Assembly (NCBI GenBank): GCA_002404095.1
Contig: DHJA01000271.1
Coordinates: 25,066-32,350, forward strand
Source: Planctomycetaceae bacterium UBA4732
Lineage (GTDB): Bacteria > Planctomycetota > Planctomycetia > Gemmatales > Gemmataceae
Length of the DNA stretch: 7,285 bases
Direction of reading: 5' to 3'
The position numbers and the translations under genes are program-made. The notes beneath the pieces are model-generated. The model had not been told where the DNA came from and did no database searches. It saw only the letters and a program-made list of their open reading frames with translations. Below, in pieces: positions 4,965-7,285 of the stretch (positions are counted from its first letter, which is position 1; each line of letters opens with the position of its first letter).

Positions 4965-7251
4965 TTGGGCCGAGCCGCCCGTGGCGTCCTACCTCTTCCC
5001 GGCAGGCGGCCGGCGCGGTACGACGGTAGACCTTCATGTGGGCGGCCTTTTCCTGCATAAAGATGCTTCATGGGAGTTGCTCGGTCCCGGCGTGAAGGTT
5101 CAGTCTCCGCGCCTGGCGCCGACGCCTACGCGGTGGTTCGAGGGCGCGATGCTGCCGCTGACGGAATCGCAGCAGACGGAGGACTACCCGAAAGACACGG
5201 CGTCTCAAGTCGCCGTCGCCTCCGATGCCGCGCTCGGCGTCCGTCGCGGCCGCGTCTGGACGGCCCAGGGCGCCTCCTCCGGCCTGGCGTTCGTCGTCGG
5301 CGACCTGCCCGAGATTGTGGAACAAGAGATCGACGGCGACCCTCTACCGGTTGACGTGCGGCTGCCGGTGACGATCAACGGCCGCATTTTTCCGCGTCAG
5401 AATGTGGATATTTGGACGTTTCCTTTACACAAAGGGCAGATCGTCGCCTGCGAAGTCAACGCCGCTCGTATCGGTTCGTCGCTCGATTCCTACCTCGAAG
5501 TACTCGACCCCGACGGCCGCACTATCGCCGAGAATGACGACGCCCTCGGCGCCGACTCGTTCGTTCGCTTCACGGCGGCGACGGACGGCAAGTACGCCGT
5601 ACACATCCGCGACGCCAATGGCCGGGGCGGCCCAACTTATGTCTACCGGCTTACTCTCACATCAGACCCGCACCTTGATCGGGTGTTTCCACTAGGCGGC
5701 CGTCGCGGTGAAGCGACGCCCTTCATGGTGTACGGGCAGTGCGCGCCGGCCGACCCCGTAGAGATAAAACTTCCCGCCGACGGCCCATACGATTTCTTCT
5801 GGCGCCTTTCGTATGGCAACGGCAAGGCGACAAATTCGCTGCTGCTCGACCTCGACGATCTGCCGGAAATGACGGAGTCGGAGCCGAACGACCAGCCGGC
5901 CCAGGCGCGCAAAGCGGCCCTGCCGGCGATGCTGAACGGTCGTATTGAAAGACCTGGCGATGTGGACTGGTGGAGTTTTAGCGCACATAAAGGAGAGGCG
6001 TTAGTGCTTGAACTGCGGGCGCAACAACTCGGCTCGCCACTCCAGGGCGTCCTGACCGTATGCGACGCGCAGGGCAAGGAACTGGCGCACGGGGAAGCGG
6101 CGGCGGGACGACTCGACCCTGTGATGACCTTCGCCCCGCCGGCAGACGGGTTGTATTGCGTCCGCGTCGCCGACCGTTTTCACACGCGCGGCGGGCCGGA
6201 GTTTGCCTATCGCCTCCGGATCGCGCCGGCGACCGCGGGCTTTCACCTTCAGCTGACGGCCGACGTACTGACGCTGCCGCGCGGCGGATCGGCCAAACTC
6301 AAAGTGACGGCCGACCGCCTCGGCGGCTTCACCGACGCTGTCGCCCTGACTATTGACGGACTTTCGACAGGCGTAAAGGCGGCGAACTTATTGATTCCCG
6401 CCGGCCAGAACACTGTGGAGATCGCCTTTAGCGCCGATGCTGCAGCGGCCATTGACGTGAGCCGGCTGACGATCCGCGGCGAGGCGAAAAAGGACGGCAA
6501 GCCGATTGTCGAAAAGGCGGTGTTGCCCGCGGCGCGCGGCCAACCCGAAACGGATACGGTGCTGCTGGCCGTCGCGCTGCCGACGCCTTTCAAGATCGTG
6601 GGGGCTTATGACATGCGATTGTCACCGCGCGGCTCGGTTTGCCGTCGCCATTATCGCATCGAGCGCGGCGGCTACGATGGTTCCATCGAAGTTTGCCTAT
6701 CGGATCGTCAGGCGCGCCACCTTCAAGGCGTCCACGGGCCGATGGTCCTCGTGCCGGCCGGCGCTAACGAATTTGACTACGTGGTCGAGATGCCGCCGTG
6801 GATGGAGATTGGCCGTACCTCTCGCGCCTGCGTCATGGGGACCGGCGTGGTCAAGGATGGCGGGGTGGAGCGCTGCGTCAGTTACAGTTCCGTCGCCCAG
6901 AACGATCAGATCATCGCGGTCATGGAAACGGGGCGGCTGAGTGTGGAGGCGGAGAAACTCACGATTGTCGCGGCGCGGGGAAAGAGCGTCGCCGTGCCGG
7001 TGAAGGTGGGCCGCGCGAAGGGGCTTGTCGGGCCGGTGAAACTGGAATGGACGCTGCCGGGACGCCTGCACGGCGTATCGGCCGAGCCGGTCGTCGTGGC
7101 CGCGGATCAGTCGGCCGCGACTGTCACGCTCCATTTCACCGCCGACGCTACGGGACCGTTTAATATGCCGCTTATCCTGCGCGCCGTGCTGACGGACAAA
7201 GGCGACCCCGTCACAGCCGAGACGAAATTGGAGGTCGTTCCGGAGAATTGA
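4879..7251 (+). CDS. Large secreted protein with two PPC domains and Ig-like repeats
   Basis: 790 aa, exported. The signal peptide has a basic n-region (RFTFRRF), a core with five cysteines (GVVCLSSLCTLCLCG) and a likely cut after AVWA at residue 31. Much of the core comes from the inverted repeat. A TIG-like strand pattern with FPAGGRRG (40-47) precedes PPC domain 1 (about 160-262; NVDIWTF near 175-181). The pattern returns as FPLGGRRG (270-277), then PPC domain 2 (about 331-450; ESEPNDQ at 333-339, DVDWWSF at 361-367). The C-terminal 340 residues are beta-rich with two similar Ig-like units (about 452-535 and 680-785). No catalytic motif is seen. PPC domains usually assist secretion or binding beside enzymes; planctomycetes use them in long non-enzymatic proteins next to DUF1501/DUF1553 genes. 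A weak AGGG lies 8 nt upstream of the start. It is probably the last gene of the operon. Confidence 0.88.
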   Translation: MLPLRFTFRRFGVVCLSSLCTLCLCGEAVWAEPPVASYLFPAGGRRGTTVDLHVGGLFLHKDASWELLGPGVKVQSPRLAPTPTRWFEGAMLPLTESQQTEDYPKDTASQVAVASDAALGVRRGRVWTAQGASSGLAFVVGDLPEIVEQEIDGDPLPVDVRLPVTINGRIFPRQNVDIWTFPLHKGQIVACEVNAARIGSSLDSYLEVLDPDGRTIAENDDALGADSFVRFTAATDGKYAVHIRDANGRGGPTYVYRLTLTSDPHLDRVFPLGGRRGEATPFMVYGQCAPADPVEIKLPADGPYDFFWRLSYGNGKATNSLLLDLDDLPEMTESEPNDQPAQARKAALPAMLNGRIERPGDVDWWSFSAHKGEALVLELRAQQLGSPLQGVLTVCDAQGKELAHGEAAAGRLDPVMTFAPPADGLYCVRVADRFHTRGGPEFAYRLRIAPATAGFHLQLTADVLTLPRGGSAKLKVTADRLGGFTDAVALTIDGLSTGVKAANLLIPAGQNTVEIAFSADAAAAIDVSRLTIRGEAKKDGKPIVEKAVLPAARGQPETDTVLLAVALPTPFKIVGAYDMRLSPRGSVCRRHYRIERGGYDGSIEVCLSDRQARHLQGVHGPMVLVPAGANEFDYVVEMPPWMEIGRTSRACVMGTGVVKDGGVERCVSYSSVAQNDQIIAVMETGRLSVEAEKLTIVAARGKSVAVPVKVGRAKGLVGPVKLEWTLPGRLHGVSAEPVVVAADQSAATVTLHFTADATGPFNMPLILRAVLTDKGDPVTAETKLEVVPEN

Positions 7252-7269
7252 CCGGCTGTTCTCCCCTCG

Positions 7270-7285
7270 CCCCGGTACTCCGGGG
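7270..7285 (+). terminator. GC hairpin after the last gene, cut by the window end
   Basis: CCCCGG at 7270-7275 pairs with CCGGGG at 7280-7285 around a TACT loop, 18 nt after the stop codon of the PPC gene. The upstream bases CTCCCCTCG could lengthen the stem if the sequence beyond the window continues as its complement. Position suggests an operon terminator, but any T-run would lie outside the window, so this could instead be a dispersed palindrome. Confidence 0.4.

Noticed and set aside
4300..5058. Antisense open frame of 252 codons spanning the DUF1501 gene end and the inverted repeat.
   Set aside because: Its translation contains the TTKAQCTQRRK and FCLLCVLCVFV strings expected from reading CACAAAG repeats in two orientations. 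The rest is antisense to a well-supported gene.

Overview
The window reads as a chromosomal segment of a high-GC planctomycete. The evidence is a set of exported protein families that are greatly expanded in that phylum: a Big_2/cytochrome/DUF1549/DUF1553 protein, a DUF1501 protein, and a large protein with PPC (pre-peptidase C-terminal) and Ig-like domains. All five supported genes lie on the + strand with short gaps (about 37 to 75 nt), so they probably form one transcription unit.

Layout. Positions 1-201 are non-coding and hold a 73-nt long inverted repeat, a second small hairpin and a weak promoter-like pair. Positions 202-2628 encode a Sec-exported, probably haem-binding DUF1549/DUF1553 protein. 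Positions 2667-3029 (DUF433, antitoxin-like) and 3105-3443 (a free-standing DUF4351-like tail) are two small cytoplasmic-type genes lying between the DUF1553 gene and its usual DUF1501 partner. Positions 3481-4818 encode the Tat-exported DUF1501 protein. Positions 4879-7251 encode the secreted PPC/Ig-like protein. The last 34 nt contain a hairpin cut off by the window end.

How the genes may work together. The three large products all carry export signals. The cytochrome-like protein is routed through Sec, as expected when haem is attached outside the cytoplasm. The DUF1501 protein is routed through Tat, as expected for a protein folded with its cofactor inside. The PPC/Ig-like protein looks like a secreted binding or scaffold component. 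No enzymatic reaction is established for this family set, and I do not assign one. The two small genes look like an accessory insertion: an antitoxin-type gene without its toxin, and the C-terminal part of a PD-(D/E)XK transposase-like protein without its nuclease domain.

The most unusual structure is at 4821-4964. Two arms of a CACAAAG-type repeat face each other (33 of 38 positions complementary). The second arm is translated as the cysteine- and leucine-rich core of the PPC protein's signal peptide, and the start codon and ribosome binding site sit in the loop. I see no CRISPR array, rRNA, tRNA or intact transposase.
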